Assembly (NCBI GenBank): GCA_002328805.1
Contig: DCVX01000032.1
Coordinates: 1 to 43,658 of the forward strand
From: Candidatus Dojkabacteria bacterium UBA2177
GTDB lineage: Bacteria > Patescibacteriota > Dojkabacteria > SC72
Length of the DNA stretch: 43,658 nucleotides
Reading direction: 5' to 3'
Part shown: piece by piece, positions 14,701 through 24,100 of the stretch
Layout: the number at the start of each line of letters is the position of its first letter
Position numbering within the stretch: the first letter of the stretch is position 1
The notes under the pieces: model-generated
Databases searched by the model: none
What the model was told of the DNA's origin: nothing
The model's input: only the letters and a program-made list of their open reading frames with translations
Translations under genes and position numbers: made by a program

Positions 14701-17700
14701 ATGTCTGCCCAGAAAACTGCCAAGATGTTCAAAGTCAAGAAGAGAGATGGAAGAATAGTTGAATTCCAAAAAGAGAGATTAGCAACTGGAATATTCAAAG
14801 CTGCCGAAAGTGTTGGAGGTGAGGATAGGGAGAGAGCGAATGAGATTGCCGATGAAGTAGTTAGGAGATTAAAAGAGAAATATTCTGGTAAAGAATATGT
14901 TACCACAAAAAAAATTGCAGCTGTTACAACTCAAACCTTGATAGATATGGGTCATGGAAAGACTTCTGTAGCATTTGAATTGTTTGTAGACCTAAAGAAC
15001 CAAGTTAAGAATATCAAGTCACTTATAGATGCAGACACTCTTGTAAGCGGTTATATAGACAAGGTTGACTGGCAGGTTAATGAAAACAGTAATATGGCCT
15101 ATTCATGGCAAGGATTAAATCACTACATTTCCTCAACAGTCCAGGCCAACTACTGGTTACATAGTATATATCCCAAAGAGATTTCTAATGCGAATATAGA
15201 TAAGGATTTCCATATCCATGATTTAGGAATGTTAGCAACGTATTGTAATGGTTGGAGTTTAGAAGACTTACTTCTTAGGGGTTTTACTGGTGTAAAGGGT
15301 AAGATTTCTTGTGCTCCTCCAAAGCATTTTAGTACAGCATTGGGACAAGCTGTAAACTTTCTTTATACTCTTCAACATGAAGCTGCAGGTGCTCAAGCAT
15401 TTTCAAGTTTTGATACATATCTTGCACCCTTTATAAGATATGACAATCTTACTTACAAGCAAGTAAAGCAGAAAATGCAGGAATTCCTTTACAACATGAA
15501 TGTACCAACAAGAGTGGGGTGCCAGTGTGTGTCCGAAGACACTCAGATACTCACACCAAAAGGATGGGCAACGTACGAGGATATAAAAGAGGGTATTCTT
15601 ATAAAAACTTTTAATTTAGAAACAGGAGAAATAGAAAACCAAAAAGTCGAGTCTGTTTTTAAAGGTCAGTATAAAGGTGTTATGTACAATCTTAAAAATA
15701 GAATTCAGGATCAATTGATTTCTCCTGGGCATCGCGTAGTTAGAAAACTCTTCAATTCTGACAAATATATTTTAGAACCGATTGAGGAGGTTGCAAAATT
15801 AAAATCACCTATTGTAATTCCTATAGCAGGCGACAATACACTTAATGGTCATGTAGATCTATCAGATGAGCAGTTACGTTTAATGGCATGGATTATTAGT
15901 GAGGGTTCCATTGGGAAAAACGGGAAGCACAGGAGTTGTTATAGAGTTTCTATCTATCAGTCTAAACTAAAGAACAGAAAAAATTATGATGAAATTAAAA
16001 ATTTGTTAAATCATTTTGGTTTTAAATATTCAGAGACTGAAAAATCGGGACTAGGAGAACCTGTCGTAAGATTTAGAATAAATGCAGAAGGTTCAAAAAC
16101 TATTCACAAATGGTTTGGGAGTAAAGAAAATGTTAAGAGCATACCAAAAGATATTCTTAATTTAAATCTGGAAAAGTCTAGATTGTTTTTGAATACATAT
16201 ATCAAGGGCGATGGTCATGAAAGTTGTAAGATTTCTACAACTAGTTTAGAGATATTAAATGCCCTGCAAATTGTAGCTGTAAATGCTGGATATGGTTTTA
16301 CTGTTCTTACAAGAAAACCAACTTTAGGGAAAAAGAAAATATATGTTCTGCGATTAATTAAACATAAAAACACCTATATACAAGAGATTACAAAAGTTAA
16401 ATATGATGGAGTAATCTGGTGTCCACATACAAAAAATGAAACTATAATTGCAAAAAGAAATGGTAAGGTCTTTATTACAGGAAATACACCTTTTACAAAT
16501 ATAACTATGGATCTTGTTCCTAGTGGTCAATTAGCTGAACAGGGAGTAATTATTGGTGGGGAAATACAGAAAGAGAAATATAAAGATTTTGAAAAAGAAA
16601 TGGCTATGCTTAATAGAGCCTTCTGTGAAATTATGATGGAAGGAGATGCTCAAGGAAGACTATTCTCTTGGCCAATTCCTACATACAATATAACTAAAAA
16701 TTTTGATTGGAATAATCCTAAATACAAGCCTGTGTGGGAGATGACTGCAAAGTATGGTATTCCCTACTTCTCCAATTTCATGAATTCAGATATGAACCCA
16801 GATGATGCTAGGAGCATGTGCCTTCATCCCGAAGAAGAAATCGTTTACAAAGAAGGAGGAAATATAAAGAGAGGAAATATTGGTGATTTAGTAGAAAGTC
16901 ATAGAGGTGGAGAATATGATAAAGACGGTTGGGCAAAGATAAAAAAGAATGAAGGGTTAGAAGCATTGTCATTGGATTTAGAAAGTGGAAAAACAGAATG
17001 GGTTCCTATTATAAGATTTTTAAGGATTGAAGATGATGAACTTGTTAAATTGACCTTAGAGGATGGAAAAGAAATTAGGGTGTCTTCAAAGCATCTAATT
17101 CCTGTGTTAACCAAGGAGGGCTTTAAAAACAAAATGGCAAAAGATGTTGATAAAAATGACTACCTTCTTAACCTTAAACAAACAGATCAATTTAATACTA
17201 AGTATCAAAAAATTTCCAAAGATATAATTTTAGATGAGAGTGTAGCAAAGATTCTTGGCTATTTTGTTGCTGATGGTAATTATCTGAAAGAGAGTAGAAA
17301 AAACATGAAGCTGTGTGGAGAACCAAAAGGTTTACAGTTTACATTTAATTCAAAAACAAAGGAAAACTTAAAAGAGATTAAAAAGCTATTAAAAGATTGT
17401 TTTAATGTTTCTACTAAAGAAAAACAAGATCCTAGATACAACACCTACTACCTTTATGTCTATGATTCTATGATGGCACGAACATTAAAAGAAGCAGGGT
17501 TTGAAAAGTATGGAAGATTACCAAACATACTTTTTAATTCCCCAAAGACAGTCATAGAAGCTTTCTTGGATTACCACTTTAAGGGAGATGGTTATGAAAA
17601 AAGAGAAGAGGTTCATATAAATGATTTGGAACTAGCAAGAGACCTTACTCTTCTGTATTCCTTAATTGGAAAACCAGTAACATATAAAGAGAGAGGGAAT

Positions 17701-18939
17701 AGTCAAAGGATATATGTACAGCATCAAAAGAATGAGATTGCCAAGGATGGTAAATTAGCAGGACCAACAATAGCGAATCGTGTCCCAGGCTTTCTTGCTA
17801 AGTCTACATATCTGGTACCTGGTCTAAACAAGAGCAGAATGGTTGGTTTTGCTGCTTTAGAGAAATACAAAGCGCAAACTAAGGAAAGTAAATATATTCA
17901 AGATTCAGATTTTTACGTAGTTAGAGTTAAAGAAATATCTAAAAAGAAATTAGATAAAAAAATCTCTTTCTTTGACATTGAACTGGCTAAAAATCATCTC
18001 TTTGTCCATTCATTGGGAACTATTACCCATAATTGTTGCCGACTCAGAATCGACAACAGAGAACTTAAGAAAAGAGGTGGTGGCCTCTTTGGAGCCAATC
18101 CTCTTACAGGTAGTATTGGTGTTGTTACAATTAATCTTCCTCGTATAGGTTACTTGAGTAAAGATAAGGAAGAATATTTCAAGAGACTAGATGAACTTAT
18201 GGATTTGGCTAAGAAGAGTCTTGTTATTAAGAGAAAGTTTATTGAGAGATATATAAATGCTGGGTTATATCCATACTCACGCTTCTATTTAGACAATATC
18301 AAGAAGAGGTTTAAGGAATATTATAAGAACCACTTTAATACTATTGGAATACTTGGAATGAATGAGTCTATGATTAATTTCTTCAAAGACAAGGAGAAAG
18401 GAATTGCCTCAAAAGAAGGAAGAGAATTTGCCTTGGAGATTATGGATCATATGAGAGAAAGGTTAAAGGAGTATCAGAAAGAAACTAACAGTTTGTTTAA
18501 TTTAGAAGCTACCCCTGGAGAAAGTACTACTTATAAGTTTGCAAAAGCAGACAGAAAAAAGTTTGGTAAAGATATAATTACTGCTGCGGAAATTGGTGCA
18601 CAGAAATCTAAGACCCCATACTACACAAACAGTACTCATCTACCAGTTGGTTACACAGATGACATTTTTGAAGCTTTAGATTTGCAGGATGAATTCCAAA
18701 CTAAATATACAGGAGGAACAGTTGTACACCTCTTCCTCGGAGAGAAGATGCCAACTGGAGAATCTGTCAAAAACTTGGTAAGAAAGGTTTGTGAGAATTA
18801 TTCTCTACCCTACTTCTCCATAACTCCGACTTTCAGTGTCTGTCCCAATCATGGTTATATTTCTGGAGAGCATGAGTTTTGCCCATCATGTGACCAAGAA
18901 GCTGGCTATGAAGAAGGAATGCCTTTTTATGAGAAATAA
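14701..18939 (+). CDS. nrdD: Class III anaerobic ribonucleotide reductase with two inteins, lacking its glycyl-radical tail
   Basis: NrdD reduces ribonucleoside triphosphates to deoxynucleotides by glycyl-radical chemistry, so the cell must make DNA anaerobically. The 1412-residue precursor has an N-terminal ATP cone (about 9-95) and a catalytic core interrupted by inteins at 276-595 and 707-1111. Removing both leaves 687 residues joined as VGCQ/TPFTN and ARSM/CCRLR. The Cys right after the second junction (1113; 388 after splicing) matches the conserved thiyl-radical cysteine, by analogy with the MGCR motif of other NrdDs. The C-terminal zinc site is CPNH...CPSC. The chain then stops, without the RVxGYL glycyl-radical segment that normally follows; that segment is the next gene. 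Confidence 0.96.
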   Translation: MSAQKTAKMFKVKKRDGRIVEFQKERLATGIFKAAESVGGEDRERANEIADEVVRRLKEKYSGKEYVTTKKIAAVTTQTLIDMGHGKTSVAFELFVDLKNQVKNIKSLIDADTLVSGYIDKVDWQVNENSNMAYSWQGLNHYISSTVQANYWLHSIYPKEISNANIDKDFHIHDLGMLATYCNGWSLEDLLLRGFTGVKGKISCAPPKHFSTALGQAVNFLYTLQHEAAGAQAFSSFDTYLAPFIRYDNLTYKQVKQKMQEFLYNMNVPTRVGCQCVSEDTQILTPKGWATYEDIKEGILIKTFNLETGEIENQKVESVFKGQYKGVMYNLKNRIQDQLISPGHRVVRKLFNSDKYILEPIEEVAKLKSPIVIPIAGDNTLNGHVDLSDEQLRLMAWIISEGSIGKNGKHRSCYRVSIYQSKLKNRKNYDEIKNLLNHFGFKYSETEKSGLGEPVVRFRINAEGSKTIHKWFGSKENVKSIPKDILNLNLEKSRLFLNTYIKGDGHESCKISTTSLEILNALQIVAVNAGYGFTVLTRKPTLGKKKIYVLRLIKHKNTYIQEITKVKYDGVIWCPHTKNETIIAKRNGKVFITGNTPFTNITMDLVPSGQLAEQGVIIGGEIQKEKYKDFEKEMAMLNRAFCEIMMEGDAQGRLFSWPIPTYNITKNFDWNNPKYKPVWEMTAKYGIPYFSNFMNSDMNPDDARSMCLHPEEEIVYKEGGNIKRGNIGDLVESHRGGEYDKDGWAKIKKNEGLEALSLDLESGKTEWVPIIRFLRIEDDELVKLTLEDGKEIRVSSKHLIPVLTKEGFKNKMAKDVDKNDYLLNLKQTDQFNTKYQKISKDIILDESVAKILGYFVADGNYLKESRKNMKLCGEPKGLQFTFNSKTKENLKEIKKLLKDCFNVSTKEKQDPRYNTYYLYVYDSMMARTLKEAGFEKYGRLPNILFNSPKTVIEAFLDYHFKGDGYEKREEVHINDLELARDLTLLYSLIGKPVTYKERGNSQRIYVQHQKNEIAKDGKLAGPTIANRVPGFLAKSTYLVPGLNKSRMVGFAALEKYKAQTKESKYIQDSDFYVVRVKEISKKKLDKKISFFDIELAKNHLFVHSLGTITHNCCRLRIDNRELKKRGGGLFGANPLTGSIGVVTINLPRIGYLSKDKEEYFKRLDELMDLAKKSLVIKRKFIERYINAGLYPYSRFYLDNIKKRFKEYYKNHFNTIGILGMNESMINFFKDKEKGIASKEGREFALEIMDHMRERLKEYQKETNSLFNLEATPGESTTYKFAKADRKKFGKDIITAAEIGAQKSKTPYYTNSTHLPVGYTDDIFEALDLQDEFQTKYTGGTVVHLFLGEKMPTGESVKNLVRKVCENYSLPYFSITPTFSVCPNHGYISGEHEFCPSCDQEAGYEEGMPFYEK
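15526..16485 (+). mobile_element. Intein 1 in NrdD, with LAGLIDADG homing endonuclease
   Basis: A 320-residue in-frame insertion, residues 276-595. It begins with Cys (CVSEDTQILTPKGW, block A), has a block B-like LISPGH, and ends VFITGN before extein Thr596. Two LAGLIDADG-type helices, LMAWIISEGSI and FLNTYIKGDGH, mark a DOD homing endonuclease. The flanks rejoin as GCQ/TPFTNIT, an uninterrupted conserved NrdD motif. The penultimate residue is Gly instead of the usual His, a natural variant in several inteins. The endonuclease looks complete, so the element may still be mobile. Confidence 0.93.
16819..18033 (+). mobile_element. Intein 2 in NrdD, with LAGLIDADG homing endonuclease
   Basis: A 405-residue in-frame insertion, residues 707-1111. 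It starts with Cys (CLHPEEEIVY) and ends with the canonical His-Asn (GTITHN) before extein Cys1112. Block B is the RVSSKHLIPVL segment. The endonuclease motifs are ILGYFVADGNY and FLDYHFKGDGY. Removing it restores ARSM/CCRLRID. The insertion point is one residue before the presumed thiyl-radical cysteine, a site where loss by imprecise deletion would destroy the enzyme. It shares little visible similarity with intein 1 beyond the motifs, which suggests independent arrivals. Confidence 0.93.
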
Positions 18940-18962
18940 TTAAATTTTTATATATTTAAACA

Positions 18963-19103
18963 ATGTCTAACAAAAAAGTTCCAAGACAAAGATGCGAGGT
19001 TTATTCTCGTGTAGTTGGTTATCTGAGTCCTGTTTCTCAATGGAATGTTGGGAAAAAAGCAGAATGGTCAGATAGGAAAACCTACTGTATAAGTGAGGGA
19101 TAG
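18963..19103 (+). CDS. nrdD: Stand-alone glycyl-radical domain of NrdD (46 residues)
   Basis: This small gene encodes the part of NrdD missing from the large gene. CEVYSRVVGYLSPV, then QWNVGKKAEWSDRKTY, matches the extreme C-terminus of class III reductases, where the Gly of the RVxGYL motif (Gly19 here) carries the stable radical. It starts 23 bases after the nrdD stop in a different frame, with AT-rich non-coding sequence between, and ends four bases before the nrdG ATG. The two proteins presumably assemble so that NrdG can activate Gly19 in trans, comparable to the spare glycyl-radical protein GrcA of pyruvate formate-lyase. Short proteins like this are probably present in related genomes, but I cannot search for them here. 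Confidence 0.93.
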   Translation: MSNKKVPRQRCEVYSRVVGYLSPVSQWNVGKKAEWSDRKTYCISEG

Positions 19104-19107
19104 GCAT

Positions 19108-19803
19108 ATGCTCAAGATTACTGGTTTAGAAAGGTCTTCCCTTTTGGATTATCCGGGGAAGATCTCCGCAATAATATTTACTCATGGTTGTAATCTAAGG
19201 TGTCCTTACTGTCACAATCCTGAGTTGGTTATAGAAGGATTTAACAAAAGTGAAAGTTTTAGTGAAGATGATGTTTTAACCTTTTTAGAATCTCGAAAAG
19301 GAAAACTAGATGCTTTAGTGATAACTGGAGGAGAGCCTTTAGTGCAGAGGGATCTGCTTCCGTTCATAAAGAAAGTTAAAGATATGGGTTTCTTGGTAAA
19401 GCTAGATACTAACGGAACATTCCCAGACAAGCTAAAGGATTTTATCGAGACTGGCCTTATAGATTATATTGCTATGGATGTTAAGTATCCCAAGGTTGGA
19501 TATGTTAAGAACTCTATGATTCCTGGTGTAGCTAGGAAGATAGAGAAATCTATTAAGATAATCATGGATTCAGAATTAGATTATGAATTTAGAACTACCT
19601 ATGTTAAACCATTACATTCCTTTGAATCGGCTGAAGAGATTGGGAAAATGATTAAAGGAGCGAAAAATTACTACATACAGAATTTTAGACCAGGTAAGAC
19701 TATAGAACCTACTTTGACTAAAGAAAACTCATTCACAACTAAAGAGCTGGGAGAAATTAAAAAGACCATAGAAAAGTATGTAGAGAATGTTCAAATTAGA
19801 TAG
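19108..19803 (+). CDS. nrdG: Anaerobic ribonucleotide reductase activating protein (radical SAM)
   Basis: NrdG uses S-adenosylmethionine and a [4Fe-4S] cluster to generate the glycyl radical on NrdD. The cluster motif is CNLRCPYC (CxxxCxxC) in HGCNLRCPYCHNPEL near residue 27, followed by TGGEPL and the LDTNG strand typical of radical SAM barrels. At 231 residues it belongs to the longer NrdG-type group rather than the short E. coli form. I chose ATG 19108 over the upstream GTG at 19093, because GAGGG lies nine bases before it and the homologous start is ITGLERSSLLDYPG. It is the last gene of the nrd operon. Its stop overlaps the end of convergent lexA by eight bases. Confidence 0.94.
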   Translation: MLKITGLERSSLLDYPGKISAIIFTHGCNLRCPYCHNPELVIEGFNKSESFSEDDVLTFLESRKGKLDALVITGGEPLVQRDLLPFIKKVKDMGFLVKLDTNGTFPDKLKDFIETGLIDYIAMDVKYPKVGYVKNSMIPGVARKIEKSIKIIMDSELDYEFRTTYVKPLHSFESAEEIGKMIKGAKNYYIQNFRPGKTIEPTLTKENSFTTKELGEIKKTIEKYVENVQIR

Positions 19804-20443
19804 GATTTTCTAGAACTTTTATAACCTTCCCATTAAACATAACATCTGTGTCTTTATCCAGAAAGATTGGCTGATTAAGAGGATTAGTAGATTCTGGGTA
19901 AAGAGTTATCATGCCATCTCCCTTCTTAAATCTTTTAACAGTTGCACTATTCTCTATAATAGCGACTACAACATCTCCATCTTTAATTTCTGCATTTTTC
20001 TGAACTATTAGGTAACTTCCCTCCTCTATATTTTTACCTTCTACCTCTGCCAGATCCATAGAGTCGCCTTTAACAATTAGGGCAAAAAGGTCATTCTTCT
20101 TTTTTACTAACTTAGGATCTATCTTAATATGACCTAAGTTTTCCTCCTCTGCACTAACAAGCGGAGTTCCCGCATTGGCATACCCCAAGATAGGTACTCC
20201 AATTAGGTAGTCGTATACTATCTCCTCATCATTATCTACGATATGTATACCCCTTGGGTCTCCCGTCCTAATGATATACCCCTTCTTCTCTAAAGCAATT
20301 AAGTGGTTAACAACTCCTCTTTTTGTAGATATTCCTAAAAACTCCTGTAACTCACCCAAAGATGGAGCTTGTCCATTTTCTAGGTAGCACTGTCTTATTA
20401 TTCTAAGTACTTTCTCTTGCTTCTTTGTAAGTATACCTCCCAT
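19796..20443 (-). CDS. lexA: SOS repressor LexA
   Basis: LexA represses DNA-damage genes and cleaves itself when RecA is active. The N-terminal winged helix (KKQEKVLRIIRQCYLENG to about residue 70) is followed by a S24 peptidase domain. The scissile Ala91-Gly92 is in GYANAGTP, the nucleophile Ser128 in KGDSMD, and the general base Lys170 in TVKRFKK. All are intact, so self-cleavage should work. Length 215 is normal. Upstream and at the start codon lie three copies of GTATACC (20431-20502), which may be its own operator, because no canonical SOS box is visible. The gene is convergent with nrdG, with overlapping 3' ends. Confidence 0.95.
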   Translation of the reverse strand: MGGILTKKQEKVLRIIRQCYLENGQAPSLGELQEFLGISTKRGVVNHLIALEKKGYIIRTGDPRGIHIVDNDEEIVYDYLIGVPILGYANAGTPLVSAEEENLGHIKIDPKLVKKKNDLFALIVKGDSMDLAEVEGKNIEEGSYLIVQKNAEIKDGDVVVAIIENSATVKRFKKGDGMITLYPESTNPLNQPIFLDKDTDVMFNGKVIKVLENPI

Positions 20444-20502
20444 CTTCTCTCTGTGATTTATAATTTAATAAGACAGTATACCCCTACGCTCAAAAGGTAT
20501 AC
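20431..20502 (-). promoter_or_regulatory. Repeated GTATACC motif at the lexA promoter, possible operator
   Basis: GTATACC occurs at 20431-20437 (inside the first codons of lexA) and 20476-20482, and inverted as GGTATAC at 20496-20502. The last two face each other across 13 bases and surround a plausible lexA promoter (minus strand TTGAGC, 17 bases, TATTAA). The spacing and symmetry suggest a repressor site. It does not match the E. coli or Gram-positive SOS boxes. One caution: TATACT is also a good -10 sequence. Confidence 0.4.
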
Positions 20503-20537
20503 AAGTACCTATAGAGATAATTTGAAAAAAATCTCTC

Positions 20538-20566
20538 TTGCATAAAGTTATCTTTAATATTATACT
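20538..20566 (+). promoter_or_regulatory. Promoter of the small membrane protein gene
   Basis: TTGCAT (20538-20543), 17-base spacer, TATACT (20561-20566). The start point would be near 20573 with a 33-base AT-rich leader and no Shine-Dalgarno sequence. Confidence 0.55.
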
Positions 20567-20605
20567 GTAATTGTATATATTAATTTAAAATCTCTATTTA
20601 TTATT

Positions 20606-20956
20606 ATGGCAGAAGAAAAACAAGCTAAAAAAGTCTATACATTAGAGGAGATTAAATTCAATGAGGCGGGTAAGATTAAGGCTATTTTAGCCTGTTTCCC
20701 TTTGATTGGATTAATCCTTTTCTTTGTTGAAAAAGAAGACAAATTTGTGAGATATATGGCTGCTCAATTTGCGATTCTTGGTGTTGCTGAATTTGTTTTA
20801 AGCATAATTCCGGTTATAGGGTGGATATTATCTATGCCTGTTATGATATTAATATGGGTTGTAATAATTCTTGGTATGGTTAAAGCTTCCAAAGGTGAGA
20901 GATTTGATATCCCTATAGTTTCTCCATGGGCTTTGAAATTAATGGGTGCTTTCTAA
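20606..20956 (+). CDS. Small multi-pass membrane protein, DUF4870-like
   Basis: A 116-residue protein with a charged N-terminal 25 residues, then hydrophobic segments around 26-43 (ILACFPLIGLILFFV), 52-72 (AAQFAILGVAEFVLSII) and 75-95 (IGWILSMPVMILIWVVIILG), predicting three membrane passes. The pattern of a short loop with FVRYMAAQF and a terminal aromatic/proline tail (DIPIVSPWALKLMG) resembles DUF4870-type membrane proteins of unknown role. It has its own promoter and a strong terminator (20982-21007), so it is a single-gene unit between lexA and tRNA-Pro. Confidence 0.75.
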   Translation: MAEEKQAKKVYTLEEIKFNEAGKIKAILACFPLIGLILFFVEKEDKFVRYMAAQFAILGVAEFVLSIIPVIGWILSMPVMILIWVVIILGMVKASKGERFDIPIVSPWALKLMGAF

Positions 20957-20981
20957 TAAAGTCTTAAAAAGATTTTTAATG

Positions 20982-21007
20982 GGGGAGAGATATTCTCCCC
21001 TTTTTTT
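20982..21007 (+). terminator. Intrinsic terminator after the small membrane protein gene
   Basis: GGGGAGA (20982-20988), loop GATAT, TCTCCCC (20994-21000), followed at once by seven T. A textbook rho-independent terminator, 27 bases before tRNA-Pro. Confidence 0.85.
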
Positions 21008-21034
21008 AGATATTATGATAAAATTCATAAGCTT

Positions 21035-21108
21035 CGGGGAGTAGTTCAGATGGCTAGAACGCTGCGTTTGGGACGCAGAGGCCGCAGGTTCAAGTCCTGT
21101 CTCCCCGA
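21035..21108 (+). tRNA. tRNA-Pro (anticodon TGG)
   Basis: A 74-base cloverleaf. The acceptor CGGGGAG pairs with CTCCCCG, followed by discriminator A. The anticodon stem CTGCG/CGCAG holds the loop TTTGGGA with anticodon TGG at 21069-21071, and the T-loop is TTCAAGT between GCAGG and CCTGT. CCA is not encoded (the next bases are TTC), so it must be added after transcription. Confidence 0.95.
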
Positions 21109-21139
21109 TTCGTTTCATCAGTTAATCACGTGTGAAGTT

Positions 21140-24100
21140 TTAGTTCCCTCTTCTTATGCTCATTATTTTGTCGATGTCTAAATGTGGTTTGGCTTTCTCT
21201 CCTACTACAGTACTGGCAGATATCCTTTGTTCAGTATCACCTGGTATTGGCCAATTATATTCAAGGTTCCCTTCTCCAAGTGCTCTTAATCGCATTATCG
21301 GTTGTGCTCTTAGTGTAACTGTGTCACCCTTATGAATTTGATTTAGATCTGCCAAATTCTTAAAAAGCCTCATCGTTTTAACATTCCCTCTCTTATCCCT
21401 AACCATTAAATTACAATATTCGTCTCCATCATTCTTCACACCATTAGACCTACTCACAACCGTTAAATCTTCAAACTCAATCATTAACCCTGGCATATTA
21501 ACACCATATGGGTTAGTTTGCTTATACATGCTTGCAGCAATAGTGTCCGCAACATCAAAAGTGTTTACATACTCTCTGTAATCACCTAGATATCCCCATC
21601 CTTCCTCTTCTAAGCTCTGTGCTGTTCTCTCTATAACCTCTTCCACTTTAACAATTCCTGCGTCTGGATTCTCTATCTCATACTTTAAGAATATTGGGTC
21701 CAGAACCTCATGCAACTTCTCTTTTCCTCCCTTAACTTCCCACGTTCCTCCTGCAGCTTCTGGATGCCCACCATGTGCCAGTATTTTTATTCCTGGGATT
21801 TCGTTTATTGCCAACCCTAACTGAACCATATCTGCAGCAACGTTTCCCTTAGCTGGTAATCTGAAAGATACACTGTATCTTCCTGCAGTACCATTTGTTT
21901 CTGCTTTCTCCTCAACTATAACCATCGTTGGCTTTTCATACCTACCTGCAAGCTGACCCGCTATTAAACCTCTAAGACCCTTTGTGGGATCTACATACTT
22001 TCGTCCTTCAAGTTTAGTTATTATTATTGGTTTTTCCAATTCACCATGGTTATTATCTAAATCCTTAGCTATCTGTTCAAAAAGTTCCTCTCTTCTCTCG
22101 ATAGAAACCTCCTGAGCATAAACAAGTGTATGTCTATGTCTCCTTGTAGTCTCATTGTCACTTCTACGAATACAAAAATCTGCAGCTTCTGTCCAGAACT
22201 CCTTGGCTCTCTCAGACCTTTCCTCTTTCCCTCTTCTATACATAGCATTAACAAATGCAGAAACTCCATGGGTGAGTAATCTAGACAGATGCCAATTAAC
22301 AGACTTAATATGCGTCCCTCTTAGAGACGTCCTAATAAGTCGTAAGATTTCGGGCTGTATGCGTTTCAATTCACTCTTTTCTTGTCCAGTTGCTTCCCAA
22401 TAATCATCTGTGAATTTCTCTATTGCATTCATTCCGTTTCTTACAATTGCTCTGTTCTCTCTCCCCTTCCCTAAATCAACAGAGCCTCCGTCTCCTAGTG
22501 TTGCTGTAGCTTCTGTTAAATTAATAAATTCAAACCCATATGGACCATATTTAAAGAAGGAATCAACAGCTCTCATCTCCATAGGTGTAAGCCTCTTCCT
22601 CTTTTGTAATCTCTCTATTACTTCATTCCAAATTTTGTTTCCTTCATATCTAACCTTTGTTCTCTTATCTGGGACTTCTCCTGTTCTTGGGTTCTCTGGA
22701 ATACCACCATTTTCGTCATACCCTTGCTCAATTAGGTCGAACAGATGAATCTTTAAGTCTCTCAAGTTTAGAATCTTGTCAGGATTGTCGTCAGGGAGTA
22801 ATGCTCTTTGAACGATATCTGTTAAATTTATAGAGAAACTACCGTCTATTGCCTCAATCTCGGCAGTCCTATCTATTTCAGTAGATAATTTAAATAGTGT
22901 TGGTAAAATATATTCTTCCTTTTCATCTTTTGGCAAAAGGAAGAACGATTTGGGAAGTCTTTTTGCATAATCTAAGTAAAAGCGAAGTTCTCCTTTACTA
23001 AGAATATCACTCTCTGTAACTTCTTCTATTCTTCTTTTGTAAAGAGTGTCTATTTTGTCGATGGTCCGATTACTTACGGAATCTTTATCTAGAGAAAAAC
23101 TTTCTTCCTTTATATAGCTGAGAAAATCTTCCTTGTTGTTTATAACTAGCCCCCATTTTGCCTCTAGTTCTTTTAGTAGTGTGATGCTCTCCTCTTGGCT
23201 TAAACCGTTCTGTTTTATTCTAGTTACATAATGTCCAAGGGAGCTGACAGATTGGTTAATCCTGGAGGTTATCTTGTCCATCGGGGCCTTCTCCATCCAG
23301 AGTCCTTCTAAAGATAACTCTATATCCGTATCCTCGTCTAGCATTATATGTATCTCTGTTGGCAGAGGTAAATCCTCTGTGCTCTCCTTTGAACCTTTAG
23401 ATACAATTTGAGCAAGCTCTCTATATTTATTCTTGCGTGCTTCAGCATCAAGAGAATAAATTTCTGTTGCTTCTTCTCTGACAATCTCCTCATCTGTTAA
23501 TAGTTGGAGAAACCTTTTAATTACTTTCCCCGTCGTTACTGTGCCTACTATGTCTGATTCTGGGTAACAAGTATATTTTCTTTGTACCTTGTTAATCTCT
23601 TCGATATTGACCTCTCCCTTATCATTTGGTTTTAGGGCTAGTTTCATCTCCTCAATAAATTTCTCTTCGTAGCCATTGCGAACCCATTCGGGATTAACCA
23701 TTATTACATCCTCATTATCTCTGAAGTATTCAATAGCCTCTATTGAAGGTGTATGGTGATCACATACAATTATTTTCAAATCAGGGAATCCTTCTAGGAA
23801 GTAAACTAATGGAGCATAATCACTAAGTGATTTGTATTCAGGTTTTTTGTTGTTAGAATCATCGATATATGTCTTCCCAGTTGTAAACCTTGTTTCAAGG
23901 AGCTCTGTTAAGTCTAAATCTTTGTCATCCTTATGTTCGTTAATAAACCTTGTTAACTTTGTTTTAATTTGTCTCTGTACGTGCTTTGTCAAACTGCTAA
24001 AACCTTGTATCCCTTCTATGTTTTCTCTAAAGAATAGAAGGTCCTCTATAGATTGGACACCGTTCTTAATTAATGAAAAGGTTTTGGTATCTTGTTCACT

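Noticed and set aside
18937..18965. A frameshift joining nrdD to its glycyl-radical tail
   Set aside because: The 23 bases between are AT-rich and carry no NrdD-like coding. The tail has its own ATG and the large chain ends after its zinc site with an unrelated tail. A single indel would not restore a family-like junction.
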